NCBI RefSeq assembly: GCF_017254835.1
Contig: NZ_JAFKCW010000005.1
Location: forward strand, 124,001 to 188,000
Direction: 5' to 3'
DNA: 64,000 nt
Source: Algoriphagus aestuariicola
GTDB taxonomy: Bacteria > Bacteroidota > Bacteroidia > Cytophagales > Cyclobacteriaceae
Position numbers and translations under genes: made by a program. Every line of letters begins with the position of its first letter. Within the stretch, counting starts at the first letter, position 1. The notes beneath the pieces were generated by a model. It ran no database searches. It saw nothing but the letters and a program-made list of their open reading frames with translations, and had not been told where the DNA came from. This document shows positions 1 to 8,875 of the stretch, in pieces.

Positions 1-1091
1 TCCTCGCTCCTGATTTTTCGGAAAAACGTCAGTGGGGCTTGGTACTGCAGCGCATTGCGTCCGAGATTGATGAAGAAGCGCTCTGGGGCGTTCACCAACA
101 ATTCCCCCATGTACTCCTGGAGCTCATTCAAAAGCTGGAATTCTCCGAAGATGGCCCGGCAATCGAAGAAGGTCGAGTAGTTCATGGCGGTTTCTTGCGA
201 TGCGTCGGAGATCCAGGCGTCATAGTTGCGCTTCCAGTGGGATAGGGAATGCGTCCACTTGGGGTTCATGGCCATTAGCTCGCCTTCGCAAAAGACGATT
301 CCTATGCCGTCCAAGGCTGTCGATACCCGAGTCGCAAATTCAAGAAAGTAAGCCCTGACTTCTTCGCGGTGCTCATTGGCCCGGTCTTCGTAGATGATCG
401 CATTGTCCTGGTCGGTTTTGAGGGTGAGTTCTCCCCTCCCTTCGCTGCCCAAGACGAAAAAGACAAATTTTGCCGGCGCAGGGCCTATTTCTTTGAATAC
501 CCGCTCGATGACCCGCTGGGTTATCGTGTCAGCTACCGTGGTGATGATCTGATTGACCAAAGCGGCCTTCATCCCCCGGCTGATCAACAGGTGTATGAGT
601 TGGGGCATTTGGGCCCATTTGTTGGCTAGTTCGGTGATTTGCCTGGCTTCTTTTACAGATTGGATAAACATGAAAGGCCCCTGGCTCTGCTCGGTGAGGA
701 CTTTTGTCCTGCTAATCCAGCCAAGGAATCCTTCGTCATTTTTGACCAATAAGTAGCGGGCTTTGGTTTGGAACATCAGAAGGAGAGCTTCTACCAAGGA
801 TGCCTCTGGTGAGATGCTGACCAGGTCTGACTCCATGATGCGGCTGACTGGAAGGGCTGTGGAAAGTCCCACGGCCAAAACCTTGTCCCGAAGGGTCAGG
901 TCGGTGATGTATCCGATGATTTCTTCGTTGGAAGCCCCTATAAAAAGACAGCTGACCTGTTCTCTGGTCATTTTTTCCGCGCAATTCTTGATCGGCTCGT
1001 CAGGGGAAGCCAGGCGAATACTCCTGACGTTCAGTTCTTGGATCCTTTTGGAATAAAACTGTTCGGATACAAAAGAGCCAGGTGTATGCAT
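1..1091 (-). CDS. CBS-domain / DUF294 nucleotidyltransferase-like protein, C-terminus cut by window edge
   Basis: The reading frame is open from an ATG at 1091 to the left edge (363 codons). Residues about 20-135 form a CBS pair (segments such as CLFIGASNEEIIGYITD and RYLLVKNDEGFLGWIS). Residues about 215-235 carry the DUF294 signature GSEGRGE followed by KTDQDNAI, the nucleotidyltransferase-type GSxxR...DxD pattern. The last visible residues (APLTFFRKI) fit the start of the DUF294 C-terminal domain. Family members are usually about 620-640 residues with an N-terminal cyclic-nucleotide-binding domain; that domain is absent here because the gene begins directly at the linker. The frame stays open for about 30 codons upstream of the ATG, into the sucD terminator, and reads KPELFLYFHS, which resembles the end of the missing domain. 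The role is probably nucleotide-controlled regulation; the substrate is unknown. Confidence 0.8.
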   Translation of the reverse strand, partial: MHTPGSFVSEQFYSKRIQELNVRSIRLASPDEPIKNCAEKMTREQVSCLFIGASNEEIIGYITDLTLRDKVLAVGLSTALPVSRIMESDLVSISPEASLVEALLLMFQTKARYLLVKNDEGFLGWISRTKVLTEQSQGPFMFIQSVKEARQITELANKWAQMPQLIHLLISRGMKAALVNQIITTVADTITQRVIERVFKEIGPAPAKFVFFVLGSEGRGELTLKTDQDNAIIYEDRANEHREEVRAYFLEFATRVSTALDGIGIVFCEGELMAMNPKWTHSLSHWKRNYDAWISDASQETAMNYSTFFDCRAIFGEFQLLNELQEYMGELLVNAPERFFINLGRNALQYQAPLTFFRKIRSE

Positions 1092-1130
1092 GGAATGAAA
1101 ATACAAAAAGAGTTCAGGTTTCCCTTGGCC

Positions 1131-1170
1131 AAAAACAAAACCGCCCCGGAATTTTGATCCGAGGCGGTTT
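1131..1170 (-). terminator. Rho-independent terminator of sucD
   Basis: An 8-of-9 base-pair stem (CCGCCCCGG at 1141-1149 with CCGAGGCGG at 1159-1167) closes a 9-base loop. Read on the minus strand it is followed by a T-rich run at 1131-1140. It lies 46 bases after the sucD stop. Confidence 0.85.
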
Positions 1171-1215
1171 CTCTATAAAATCTGGTTTTTTTGAAAGCCT
1201 AATGACTTCTTCGTA

Positions 1216-2097
1216 TTAAGCGATTACGCCGAGTGCTTTGGCCATCGTCACGCCAATCTCTGCGGGAGAGTCTACGACATGGATACCATTTTCTCTCATG
1301 ATGCGCATCTTGGCGGCGGCAGTGTCGTCTGCACCACCTATGATGGCTCCCGCGTGGCCCATTCTTCGACCTGCAGGTGCAGTCTGTCCGGCGATGAATC
1401 CGACGACCGGTTTTTTGTTGCCCGTTTCGCGGATCCAGCGAGCTGCTTCCGCTTCGTAATTGCCGCCGATCTCGCCGATCATGACGATCGCGTCAGTTTC
1501 CGGGTCGTTCATCAGCATCTCTACAGCTTGCTTGGTGGAAGTGCCGATAATCGGATCGCCACCGATACCGATAGCAGTAGATACACCAAGTCCCGCTTTG
1601 GCGACTTGATCGGCAGCCTCGTATGTCAAAGTTCCGGACTTGGACACGATGCCAACCCTACCGGATTTGAACACAAAGCCCGGCATGATGCCTACCTTGG
1701 CTTCTCCTGGAGTGATCACGCCTGGACAGTTGGGGCCGATCAGCACAGAGCCTCTCTCCTTGATGTAAGGCTTGGCAGTCATCATGTCTGAAACGGGAAT
1801 ACCCTCCGTGATAGTGATGATTACCTTGATACCGGCATCGGCAGCCTCCATGATCGCATCGGCTGCAAATGCTGGCGGTACAAAAATAATGGAAACATCA
1901 GCGCCAGTCTTTTGAACTGCTTCTTCTACCGAATTGAAAACAGGTCTTTCCAAATGGGTCGAACCGCCTTTGCCGGGAGTCACGCCTCCAACTACGTTGG
2001 TTCCGTATTCGATCATTTGCTGCGCGTGGAAGGAGCCTTCTGAACCTGTGAAACCCTGAACGATTACCTTGGAATATTTATTGACTAGTACACTCAT
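1216..2097 (-). CDS. sucD: Succinyl-CoA synthetase (ligase) alpha subunit
   Basis: This is the 293-residue alpha subunit of succinyl-CoA ligase, which interconverts succinyl-CoA and succinate with substrate-level phosphorylation in the TCA cycle. It has the N-terminal CoA-binding Rossmann domain ([17 protein letters not shown]) and the phosphohistidine segment [11 protein letters not shown] near residue 245, and its length is normal for the family. The start at 2097 ([10 protein letters not shown]) is chosen over an in-frame ATG at 2139 because a good promoter (TATTTTTG at 2128-2121 on the minus strand) lies between them. The beta subunit gene sucC is not in the window. It is transcribed alone, divergently from the propeller kinase, and ends at a strong hairpin. 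Its product succinyl-CoA is also the product of the methylmalonyl-CoA mutase encoded at 16-20 kb. Confidence 0.96.
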   Translation of the reverse strand: MSVLVNKYSKVIVQGFTGSEGSFHAQQMIEYGTNVVGGVTPGKGGSTHLERPVFNSVEEAVQKTGADVSIIFVPPAFAADAIMEAADAGIKVIITITEGIPVSDMMTAKPYIKERGSVLIGPNCPGVITPGEAKVGIMPGFVFKSGRVGIVSKSGTLTYEAADQVAKAGLGVSTAIGIGGDPIIGTSTKQAVEMLMNDPETDAIVMIGEIGGNYEAEAARWIRETGNKKPVVGFIAGQTAPAGRRMGHAGAIIGGADDTAAAKMRIMRENGIHVVDSPAEIGVTMAKALGVIA

Positions 2098-2120
2098 GCT
2101 TCGATTTTTAAAGTTTGGCA

Positions 2121-2149
2121 CAAAAATAAAAGAAACCACCCGCCGACAA
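2121..2149 (-). promoter_or_regulatory. sucD promoter (Bacteroidota type)
   Basis: On the minus strand TTG (2149-2147) is followed after 18 bases by TATTTTTG (2128-2121), matching TTG-N18-TAnnTTTG. The predicted leader is about 20 bases before the ATG at 2097. Confidence 0.65.
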
Positions 2150-2177
2150 AAGAAATGCTAAACAATCTCGGGGGAAT

Positions 2178-2206
2178 TTGGCGAGCGGAATCTTTTCCTA
2201 TTTTCG
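2178..2206 (+). promoter_or_regulatory. Candidate promoter of the propeller sensor kinase
   Basis: TTG (2178-2180), 18 bases, then TATTTTCG (2199-2206), one base off TAnnTTTG. It ends only 4 bases before the ATG at 2211, so the mRNA would be leaderless or nearly so. It also argues against translation starting at the TTG at 2178. Confidence 0.4.
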
Positions 2207-2210
2207 TTTT

Positions 2211-5200
2211 ATGGCAGGTCGGATACCGCAAATTTTGCTTTTTTTCGTCTTGGGTCTCACTCTGATCCACTCTCGCTCTGTTGCACAAAGCTTCAAGTTC
2301 AACGCCAATCCCAAGGGGGTTAATCTGCCTGTTCAAAATGTGCTGGGCATCGAGCAGGATTCCTTGGGGCGCATGTGGTTTTCCACGGCCCGAGGGGTGG
2401 TCTACTCCGACGGAATTCAGACCTACGAGCTTCCCGATAGTCTGGTGAAGCGGTTCAACTACCGGATTTCCATACTTCGGGACGAGGACGGGATCATGTG
2501 GCTTTACAATGCAGTCGGAGCTCCGTTGTTTTTCCGGTCTATGGCTCTGGGATGGGAAGAGTATGATTTTCCAGTTTTGAACCCGAGAGCCTATTCCTCG
2601 GGGATCAGTTTTTTCCCTATAGGGAAGGGGGCCGAGAAATACTATTTCGTAGATACTGGCAATGAGCTCTTCTATTGGCGGGAGGGCGAGAGTGAGAGAA
2701 CCCGCATCGAGAGAGACATCTCCAAAACCGGCAGACTCACCTCGGTGCTGGACGACTCTGGGGATATCTTCCTGAATTTCAAACTGCAGACCTTTAAATT
2801 CAAGGACGGAAAATTGAATTCTTATGAATTCAGAGGCATCCCATTGCCTTCGCCTCCAGTCATGGTGAAGAAATCCCCCGAATCGGGCGTGTATTATTTT
2901 TTGGGGGAAGGCTATCTGGCAAAGGGACTCAAGGCGGAGTTTCCGACAGAGATCGTCAGCAGCGGTTTTTCTACCTCTGCGTTTATTCCAAACGAAGACT
3001 TTTTCTCCCTCGAATTCTGGGGAGACAATGTGTTTTACCATTTCAACTCCCACCTGCTGAAATATAATCCGGCACGAAACAGGCCGGTGATAATAGATCT
3101 CTCTGGCCAGTTTAACACAATCTTCCTGCAGGCATTTTTTGTCGATCGAGAAGGAATTCTTTGGATGGGGACCAGCCGGGGAATGGCTAACATTAACAGT
3201 CAGGTCTTCCAGAACTATGGTTCAGAAGTCGAGGAGTTTTTGGGCGAAGAGCTGACGGCGATTGTGGATTTGGGAGAGGACTCTTTTCTTTTTGGCTTCA
3301 ACAATGGTGTCCAGATTTTTAATAGACGTGAGATCAGAACCATCTACAAGGACCCCTTTGAGCCTGGTCTGCCTAATCACAGAATTATTAACTTTTCAAA
3401 GCAAGAAAAAGACAAGGTTTGGTTTTCAGCCAACTGGGGTGGGGTTGGCTTGTACAATGTTGCAAACGAACGGCTTTCGCTCTTTGCTCCTCCGACCGGG
3501 GCAAACGTGTCGTCCGTCCAGGTGACGGGCGACAGTCTTCTTATTGTTTCTGGCAAAAGGATATTCATCGCGCCTGTCTCCGCGCGGGGAGCACAACTCT
3601 ATTCCAAAGAGCTTACGGGTGAAATAGACTCACTTCTGATTGAAAGGCCCGTTTTTTTTAGAAAAGCAGGGAAACTTAGAAATGGCAAGATCATAGTAAT
3701 GAGAGCCAGTAAGCTTGAAAATCAGTATCCTATCATCGAGAACTCCCGGTATTTTTTGGCGGAGGGCTATGATTTTCTGGAACTCGAAGATGGGAGTCTG
3801 CTACTCGCCACAGAGTTTGGATTGAAAGTTTATCGACAGGGATATTTGGGGTTCTATGTGTATCAGGATAAGTCGATTACCAATTCGGTCTTTGGGCTGA
3901 TGAAGGATAGGCAAGGGAAGATATGGGCTGGGACGGACAATGGGGTATTTGTCCTTGGGAACGACAAAGTGCTCCACTACAATGAGAAAAACGGACTTGT
4001 TGGAGATGAAATAAATCGAGGTGCCTTAACCGAGGCTCCTTCGGGGAGGGTCATGATTGGCACACAAAAGGGGCTTTCCATTTACTTTCCAGATGAGAAG
4101 ATGCAGGCCTCGGGCACTCCAATGGTCTATTTGACATCGGTCGAACTCGGCAATACAGAAGTGCTGGACTCACAGACAAATCCGAAGATTCCCTATTCCC
4201 AAAATCTGCTGAAGGTTTCGTTTATGGCGGCCGCATTCAATGAGGCCCGGGAGGTTTGGCTTCACTATAGGCTGCGGAATTCAGAAGACTCGACTTGGAC
4301 GGTAGTTAAGAAGCCAAGCTCAAACCAACTCTTTTTCGGCAACATCCCGGCTGGAGAATACCAGTTTGAGCTAAAGGCATCCTATGACGGGGAGGACTTT
4401 TCCCCCGCGGTCGCTTCGGTTCCATTTGTGATTAAGCCCCCGATTTACCTGCAGACTTGGTTTGTCGGTTTGGCCATACTGTTTCTTTTGGCTTTGGGTT
4501 TCTTGATCGCCAGATTTTTCCGACAGCTGCAAAACCTGGGAGTGCTCAAGACCGCGGTGGATCAAGAGAGCAAGAGAAAGGTGATCGCGGAGCAGCAATT
4601 CAAGAACGTGTGGACGAGCACCCAGGACGGGATGCTGCTGACGCTGGAGGGAGAGGAAATTCTTACCGCAAATCCGGCATTTGCAAAGATGATGCAGTGT
4701 GCTGTAAAGGATCTGGAGGGCCGTCCGATTTCTGTGCTGTTCGATGAGGAAGATCAGCAGGATTTTTATCTCGAAGTTCTTCTGAAGCACGTCCGCCGTT
4801 CTCCGGGCAAGGGTATGTCCATCGAGACTCCCATCCACTGGAAGACAGGGACGCTGGAAATGGAGGTGTACTCGGTGACGATGGAGGAGGACTTTAAAGG
4901 TCGATCTTTGGTCCTTTCGGTCTTCAAGGATATTTCTGCTAAGAAAGCCGTGCAAAACAAACTGATGGAGGCCAAGGAAAAGGCGGAGGAGGCAAACCGC
5001 TTCAAGACAAGCCTACTTTCTAACATCAGCCATGAGATCAGGACACCTCTAAACGGCATATTGGGCGGGGCAGAGCACATCAAGATGAGTCGCAAAGCGG
5101 ATACCGAGCTGCATTCCCAGTTGGATATTATTCTCCAAAGTGGCGAAAGGCTGCTGGACACCATCAACTCTCTCCTCGATATCGCGAAAATAGAGGCCAA

Positions 5201-5678
5201 CAAAATGCCCGTGGTTTATACACAAACCGATGTCAGGGAATTTTTGGAAACCATCATCTTGCCCCACAAAGCCGCCGCTGCAAGAAAGATGCTGGAGCTG
5301 GATTTTAAGTTTCTCGGGACTGCTGGCCAGGCCAATATTGACCGGAGATTTCTGGAAATGATTCTAAACAACCTGCTGGGTAACTCCATCAAATACACAG
5401 AGAAAGGGGTCATTTCTGTGGCTTGCCAACGGGTGGACGGTTCAATATTATTGGAAGTGGCTGATTCAGGCATCGGGATTTCGGAAGAATTTCAAAAGCG
5501 GATGTTTGACCCCTTCGAGCAGGAAAGCAAGGGGAATAATCGGCTTTTTGAGGGAACCGGGCTTGGGCTCAGCATCACCCGCAACCTGGTCGATCTCATG
5601 GGAGGGAAGATCCAGGTGTGGAGCGCCAAAAGCGAAGGCACAAGAGTCTTAGTCGAAATCCCATTGTTCGAAAGGTAA
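2211..5678 (+). CDS. Two-component sensor histidine kinase with periplasmic beta-propeller
   Basis: This 1155-residue membrane sensor has a signal peptide (about 1-27, ending HSRSVAQS), then two-component-regulator propeller repeats with motifs such as GIEQDSLGRMWFSTARGV, GILWMGTSRGM and GKIWAGTDNGVFVLG. A Y_Y_Y-type beta-sandwich (about 655-740) follows, then one membrane span (about 745-770), a PAS domain (about 795-912), HisKA with phosphoacceptor His941 in NISHEIRTPLNG, and an HATPase_c domain (about 1040-1150; DSGIGIS, GTGLGLSIT). Unlike the classic Bacteroidota hybrids it has no receiver or AraC output domain, so it needs a separate partner. The next gene encodes a receiver-kinase and is the obvious candidate. 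The ATG at 2211 is chosen because it begins the signal peptide. The propeller kinases studied in Bacteroides sense oligosaccharides; the ligand here is unknown. Confidence 0.9.
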   Translation: MAGRIPQILLFFVLGLTLIHSRSVAQSFKFNANPKGVNLPVQNVLGIEQDSLGRMWFSTARGVVYSDGIQTYELPDSLVKRFNYRISILRDEDGIMWLYNAVGAPLFFRSMALGWEEYDFPVLNPRAYSSGISFFPIGKGAEKYYFVDTGNELFYWREGESERTRIERDISKTGRLTSVLDDSGDIFLNFKLQTFKFKDGKLNSYEFRGIPLPSPPVMVKKSPESGVYYFLGEGYLAKGLKAEFPTEIVSSGFSTSAFIPNEDFFSLEFWGDNVFYHFNSHLLKYNPARNRPVIIDLSGQFNTIFLQAFFVDREGILWMGTSRGMANINSQVFQNYGSEVEEFLGEELTAIVDLGEDSFLFGFNNGVQIFNRREIRTIYKDPFEPGLPNHRIINFSKQEKDKVWFSANWGGVGLYNVANERLSLFAPPTGANVSSVQVTGDSLLIVSGKRIFIAPVSARGAQLYSKELTGEIDSLLIERPVFFRKAGKLRNGKIIVMRASKLENQYPIIENSRYFLAEGYDFLELEDGSLLLATEFGLKVYRQGYLGFYVYQDKSITNSVFGLMKDRQGKIWAGTDNGVFVLGNDKVLHYNEKNGLVGDEINRGALTEAPSGRVMIGTQKGLSIYFPDEKMQASGTPMVYLTSVELGNTEVLDSQTNPKIPYSQNLLKVSFMAAAFNEAREVWLHYRLRNSEDSTWTVVKKPSSNQLFFGNIPAGEYQFELKASYDGEDFSPAVASVPFVIKPPIYLQTWFVGLAILFLLALGFLIARFFRQLQNLGVLKTAVDQESKRKVIAEQQFKNVWTSTQDGMLLTLEGEEILTANPAFAKMMQCAVKDLEGRPISVLFDEEDQQDFYLEVLLKHVRRSPGKGMSIETPIHWKTGTLEMEVYSVTMEEDFKGRSLVLSVFKDISAKKAVQNKLMEAKEKAEEANRFKTSLLSNISHEIRTPLNGILGGAEHIKMSRKADTELHSQLDIILQSGERLLDTINSLLDIAKIEANKMPVVYTQTDVREFLETIILPHKAAAARKMLELDFKFLGTAGQANIDRRFLEMILNNLLGNSIKYTEKGVISVACQRVDGSILLEVADSGIGISEEFQKRMFDPFEQESKGNNRLFEGTGLGLSITRNLVDLMGGKIQVWSAKSEGTRVLVEIPLFER

Positions 5679-5729
5679 TTTTTGTAATTTCAGGCACAAA
5701 TGTCGTCACCCATTTCTTCGACCTAGCTC

Positions 5730-6905
5730 ATGTTTACTCTCAAAATCCTAATAGTCGAGGATGATTCCGTTTCTGCGCTTTTGCTGCAACGAGCCCTGGA
5801 AAAAAACGCCCACCAGATTGTAGGCATAGCAGATACCGGAGAAAAAGCCCTCGATCTGCTGGAGGAAAACTTCGTGGACATCGTCATGATGGACATCAAT
5901 CTGGCGGGTGAACTGGACGGAATCAAGACCACGGAGATAATCAACGAAAAGTATGACATCCCGGTCGTGTACCTCAGTGCAAGCTCCGATGCAGAAACGC
6001 TGAACAAGGTCGTCGGCACCAATCCGAGTGCATACGTCATCAAGCCCTTCAATATCCGCGAACTGAACATGGTCATTGAGTTGGCGATCTTCAAGGACCG
6101 GAAGGAAAAGGAACTCCAGAAACTCAACAACGAACTGGAGGAAAAAGTAAAACAGCGTACCGCCGAACTCTACGAAGCCAACAAAGAACTCACCAAGGCT
6201 CTCGAGAAAGAACGCGAGATCAATGAATTGAAATCGCGCATCGTGCTCAACGTTTCCCACGGATTCAAGACACCACTTACTTCAATCCTAAGCTCTGCCC
6301 AGCTGCTACAGATCTACGCCGAGCGGGAGCATCCTATGAAGCAGAAGATCACCAAGCATGCCTTTAAAATCGAGCATTCTGTTCGAGCCCTCAACAATCT
6401 GCTGACCAGTGTACTTTTCTTTGGAAAGGCGGACGAAAACAAGCTGGAATTCCGACCCAAGAAGATCTTCACCGGAGCCTTTGTCAAAGAGCTGCTGGAT
6501 ACGGTAAGAGCCGGAATCGAAAATGGAGTGATCATCAACGCCGAAATAGGGGAATTGCCCAAAACAATTACTTCTGATCCTGAGCTGATGTATCAGGTAT
6601 TCGAAAATCTGCTTTCCAATGCCGTCAAGTATTCCAAAGACGGAAGAGAAATCGATTTTAAGCTGAGTTTTGAGGATAATAAGCTCCTCGCCCAGGTTGT
6701 CGACGAAGGCATAGGGGTTCCCAAATCCGAACAAGGCAAGCTTTTCGACCGGTTTTTCCGGGCAAAGAATGTAGGCATTGTCGAAGGTTCGGGATTGGGA
6801 CTCTCCATTGTCAGAAAATGCCTTGACGTTCTCAATGGAGACATTACTTTTGAAAGCGAATTGGACAAAGGAACGACCTTCTTTGTCACCATTCCGGTAA
6901 AATAG
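5730..6905 (+). CDS. Response-regulator receiver fused to a histidine kinase
   Basis: This 391-residue cytosolic protein has an N-terminal receiver domain (residues 5-118; acidic pair D11/D12, phospho-acceptor D55 in MMDINL, S83, K105 in VIKPF). A charged coiled coil follows (about 120-165), then HisKA with His177 in NVSHGFKTPL and HATPase_c (N box ENLLSNAVKYSKDG, G1 DEGIGVP, G2 GSGLGLSIV). There is no membrane segment. The residue after the phospho-acceptor histidine is glycine (codon GGA) where HisKA kinases almost always have glutamate or aspartate. It sits 51 bases after the propeller kinase and 3 bases before an ABC ATPase gene, so it probably belongs to the same transcript. The likely role is to take phosphoryl groups from the upstream sensor and relay or modulate them. 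Confidence 0.88.
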   Translation: MFTLKILIVEDDSVSALLLQRALEKNAHQIVGIADTGEKALDLLEENFVDIVMMDINLAGELDGIKTTEIINEKYDIPVVYLSASSDAETLNKVVGTNPSAYVIKPFNIRELNMVIELAIFKDRKEKELQKLNNELEEKVKQRTAELYEANKELTKALEKEREINELKSRIVLNVSHGFKTPLTSILSSAQLLQIYAEREHPMKQKITKHAFKIEHSVRALNNLLTSVLFFGKADENKLEFRPKKIFTGAFVKELLDTVRAGIENGVIINAEIGELPKTITSDPELMYQVFENLLSNAVKYSKDGREIDFKLSFEDNKLLAQVVDEGIGVPKSEQGKLFDRFFRAKNVGIVEGSGLGLSIVRKCLDVLNGDITFESELDKGTTFFVTIPVK

Positions 6906-6908
6906 CGT

Positions 6909-7538
6909 ATGCTCGAAACAAGCGCTTTGCAATACGCCCATCCCGGGCAAGCCGTAATTTCTTTTCCGGAGATCAAGGTCCAGGCGGGACAGTCGCTGCT
7001 TGTCTTGGGGAAATCGGGAAGCGGAAAGACCACCCTACTTAATCTCTTGTCGGGCCTTCTGACTCCCTTGCGTGGGGAAGTCGTTGTAAATGGAACGAAG
7101 TTGTCGGCGCTCTCTGAACAGGCTATGGATTTGTTTCGGGGGCGAAATATCGGGATAGTTTTTCAAAAGCCCCATCTGATAGCGGCGCTCGATGTCCGAC
7201 AGAATCTGGAGTTGGCCCATTTTTTCGGAAAGAAGAAGGGGCAGGAAATTCCCCGTCTTTTGGCTGAATTGGATATCGCCGAAAAGGCCAAAGCCTCTGT
7301 TTTGACACTGAGCGAGGGGGAAGCCCAACGAGTTTCCATAGCAAGAGCCTTGGCCAATAGTCCCAAGCTGATCCTCGCCGACGAACCTACCTCTAGCCTG
7401 GACGACGAAAATGCCGAGAAGGTCATTCGCCTGCTGAAAACACAAGCTGCGAAGATAGGCGCGGCCTTGGTCATTGTGACACACGACCAGCGTGTGAAAA
7501 ATCAAATTTCCAACTTCATCGAAGTCAAAAGACCATGA
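6909..7538 (+). CDS. ABC transporter ATPase, LolD/MacB-like
   Basis: This 209-residue ATP-binding subunit powers the FtsX-type permease encoded next. Walker A is GKSGSGKT (34-41), the Q-loop is in VFQKPH (about 84-89), Walker B is LILADEP (154-160), the D-loop is SSLD, and the switch histidine is in VTHDQ (about 191). The signature reads LSEGEAQ (134-140) instead of the common LSGGQ or LSGGE, a charged substitution at the second glycine position. It starts 3 bases after the receiver-kinase and its stop overlaps the permease start by 4 bases (ATGA). The order ATPase-permease-DUF3299 resembles sets linked with metal uptake in proteobacteria, but the substrate is not shown by sequence. Confidence 0.9.
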   Translation: MLETSALQYAHPGQAVISFPEIKVQAGQSLLVLGKSGSGKTTLLNLLSGLLTPLRGEVVVNGTKLSALSEQAMDLFRGRNIGIVFQKPHLIAALDVRQNLELAHFFGKKKGQEIPRLLAELDIAEKAKASVLTLSEGEAQRVSIARALANSPKLILADEPTSSLDDENAEKVIRLLKTQAAKIGAALVIVTHDQRVKNQISNFIEVKRP

Positions 7539-8851
7539 ATCTGTTTAGAATCAGTTGGAAATATTTGGTGTTCCGGCCGCTTTCCACCGGGCTAAATGTT
7601 TTTCTCTTGGCTTTGGGCCTGGCGATCATTACCGTGTTGCTGCTGATCCAAGATCAGTTTGAGAAGAAGATGAATCAGGATGCAGAAGGCATCGATCTGG
7701 TGGTCGGGGCAAAGGGAAGCCCGCTTCAGCTGATCCTTTCCTCGGTCTATCACATCGACTTTCCCACCGGCAATATCAAGCTGGATGAGGCAGCGAGACT
7801 TTCCAGAAATCGCTTGGTGAAAAAAATCATACCCTTGGCGCTGGGCGACAACTACCAGGGTTTTCGGATAGTTGGGACAAACCATGATTATCTGGCGCTC
7901 TACGGTGTGGAATTTTACGAGGGAAAAGTTTGGGATCTCCCATTTGAAGTGGTGTTGGGCGCGGAAATCGCCGCCAAAACAGGCTTGCGCGTCGGTGATG
8001 GATTTGCTTCGAGCCATGGGATCGGCGTGGGCAGTCATGAGCATGACCAGCATGATTTTGTCGTTTCTGGAATCCTCGTTCCTCAGGGCAATGTAGTGGA
8101 TAGACTGGTCATGACCAGTATAGAGTCAGTGTGGTATTCCCATGATGACGTGTCTGAGACTGAGGAGGAGGAAACATCTCTGCCGGATTCTTTGGCTATT
8201 GGCGAAAGTCATCAGGAGGAAAATGTCGCCGCGGCCCAAGAGGAAGCGCATGGGGATAGGTTCCATCATCCCGTTGCCAAAAGTGGGTTTCCGTCTACGG
8301 AGGCAGAGAGAGAAGTCACTGCTCTGCTTGTTCAATACAGAAATCCCATGGCCGCAATCCAGTTGCCCAGGATGATCAACTCGGGCACATCCATGCAGGC
8401 GGCATCACCTTCTTTCGAAATGTCCCGATTGTTTGAGCTTTTGGGAGTCGGGATCAGCTTGCTTCAGGGCTTGGCGGTTGTATTGATTGTGGTCGCGGGA
8501 CTGGGGATTTTCATTGCTCTTTATAATTCCCTAAAAGAGAGAAAGTATGATTTGGCGATTTTGAGGGCTTTGGGCGCTTCCAAAACCCAGCTTCTGATCC
8601 TAGTCTTTTTGGAAGGTTTGATGCTGACATTTTTGGGAGCGGTATTGGGGATCGGCTTGGGTCATACGTTCCTGTGGCTGTTGGTGAGTCAGAGCGAACA
8701 AAACGTGGTGGCAGCTATCCAGCCGTGGATTTTTCTTCGTAAAGAACTTTGGATCATTGTTTACGCGTTGGGTGTAGGAGTCGCTGCATCGCTTATTCCC
8801 GCCTGGTCAGCTTATCAAACAAGTATTGCAAAGCAACTGACAAAGGCGTAA
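7535..8851 (+). CDS. FtsX/MacB-type ABC transporter permease with His-rich periplasmic segments
   Basis: This 438-residue membrane protein has one N-terminal span (about 17-37), a large periplasmic MacB_PCD-like domain (about 40-290), and three C-terminal spans (about 300-435) with the FtsX pattern (IALYNSLKERKYDLAILRALG). The periplasmic domain contains two stretches rich in His, Asp and Glu: GVGSHEHDQHDF (around 167-178) and a loop from about 205 to 250 with many acidic residues followed by AHGDRFHH. Such clusters suggest metal binding; this is inference. FtsX-type permeases usually act as mechanotransmitters or lipoprotein and peptide exporters rather than channels. It is translationally coupled to its ATPase by ATGA. 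Confidence 0.88.
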   Translation: MNLFRISWKYLVFRPLSTGLNVFLLALGLAIITVLLLIQDQFEKKMNQDAEGIDLVVGAKGSPLQLILSSVYHIDFPTGNIKLDEAARLSRNRLVKKIIPLALGDNYQGFRIVGTNHDYLALYGVEFYEGKVWDLPFEVVLGAEIAAKTGLRVGDGFASSHGIGVGSHEHDQHDFVVSGILVPQGNVVDRLVMTSIESVWYSHDDVSETEEEETSLPDSLAIGESHQEENVAAAQEEAHGDRFHHPVAKSGFPSTEAEREVTALLVQYRNPMAAIQLPRMINSGTSMQAASPSFEMSRLFELLGVGISLLQGLAVVLIVVAGLGIFIALYNSLKERKYDLAILRALGASKTQLLILVFLEGLMLTFLGAVLGIGLGHTFLWLLVSQSEQNVVAAIQPWIFLRKELWIIVYALGVGVAASLIPAWSAYQTSIAKQLTKA

Positions 8852-8875
8852 CTAGCACGCAAAATTGGAAATGAA

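Noticed and set aside
2094-3053. 319-codon minus-strand frame opposite the propeller kinase gene
   Set aside because: It lies opposite a well-supported gene, overlaps the sucD start, and shows no domain or signal peptide.
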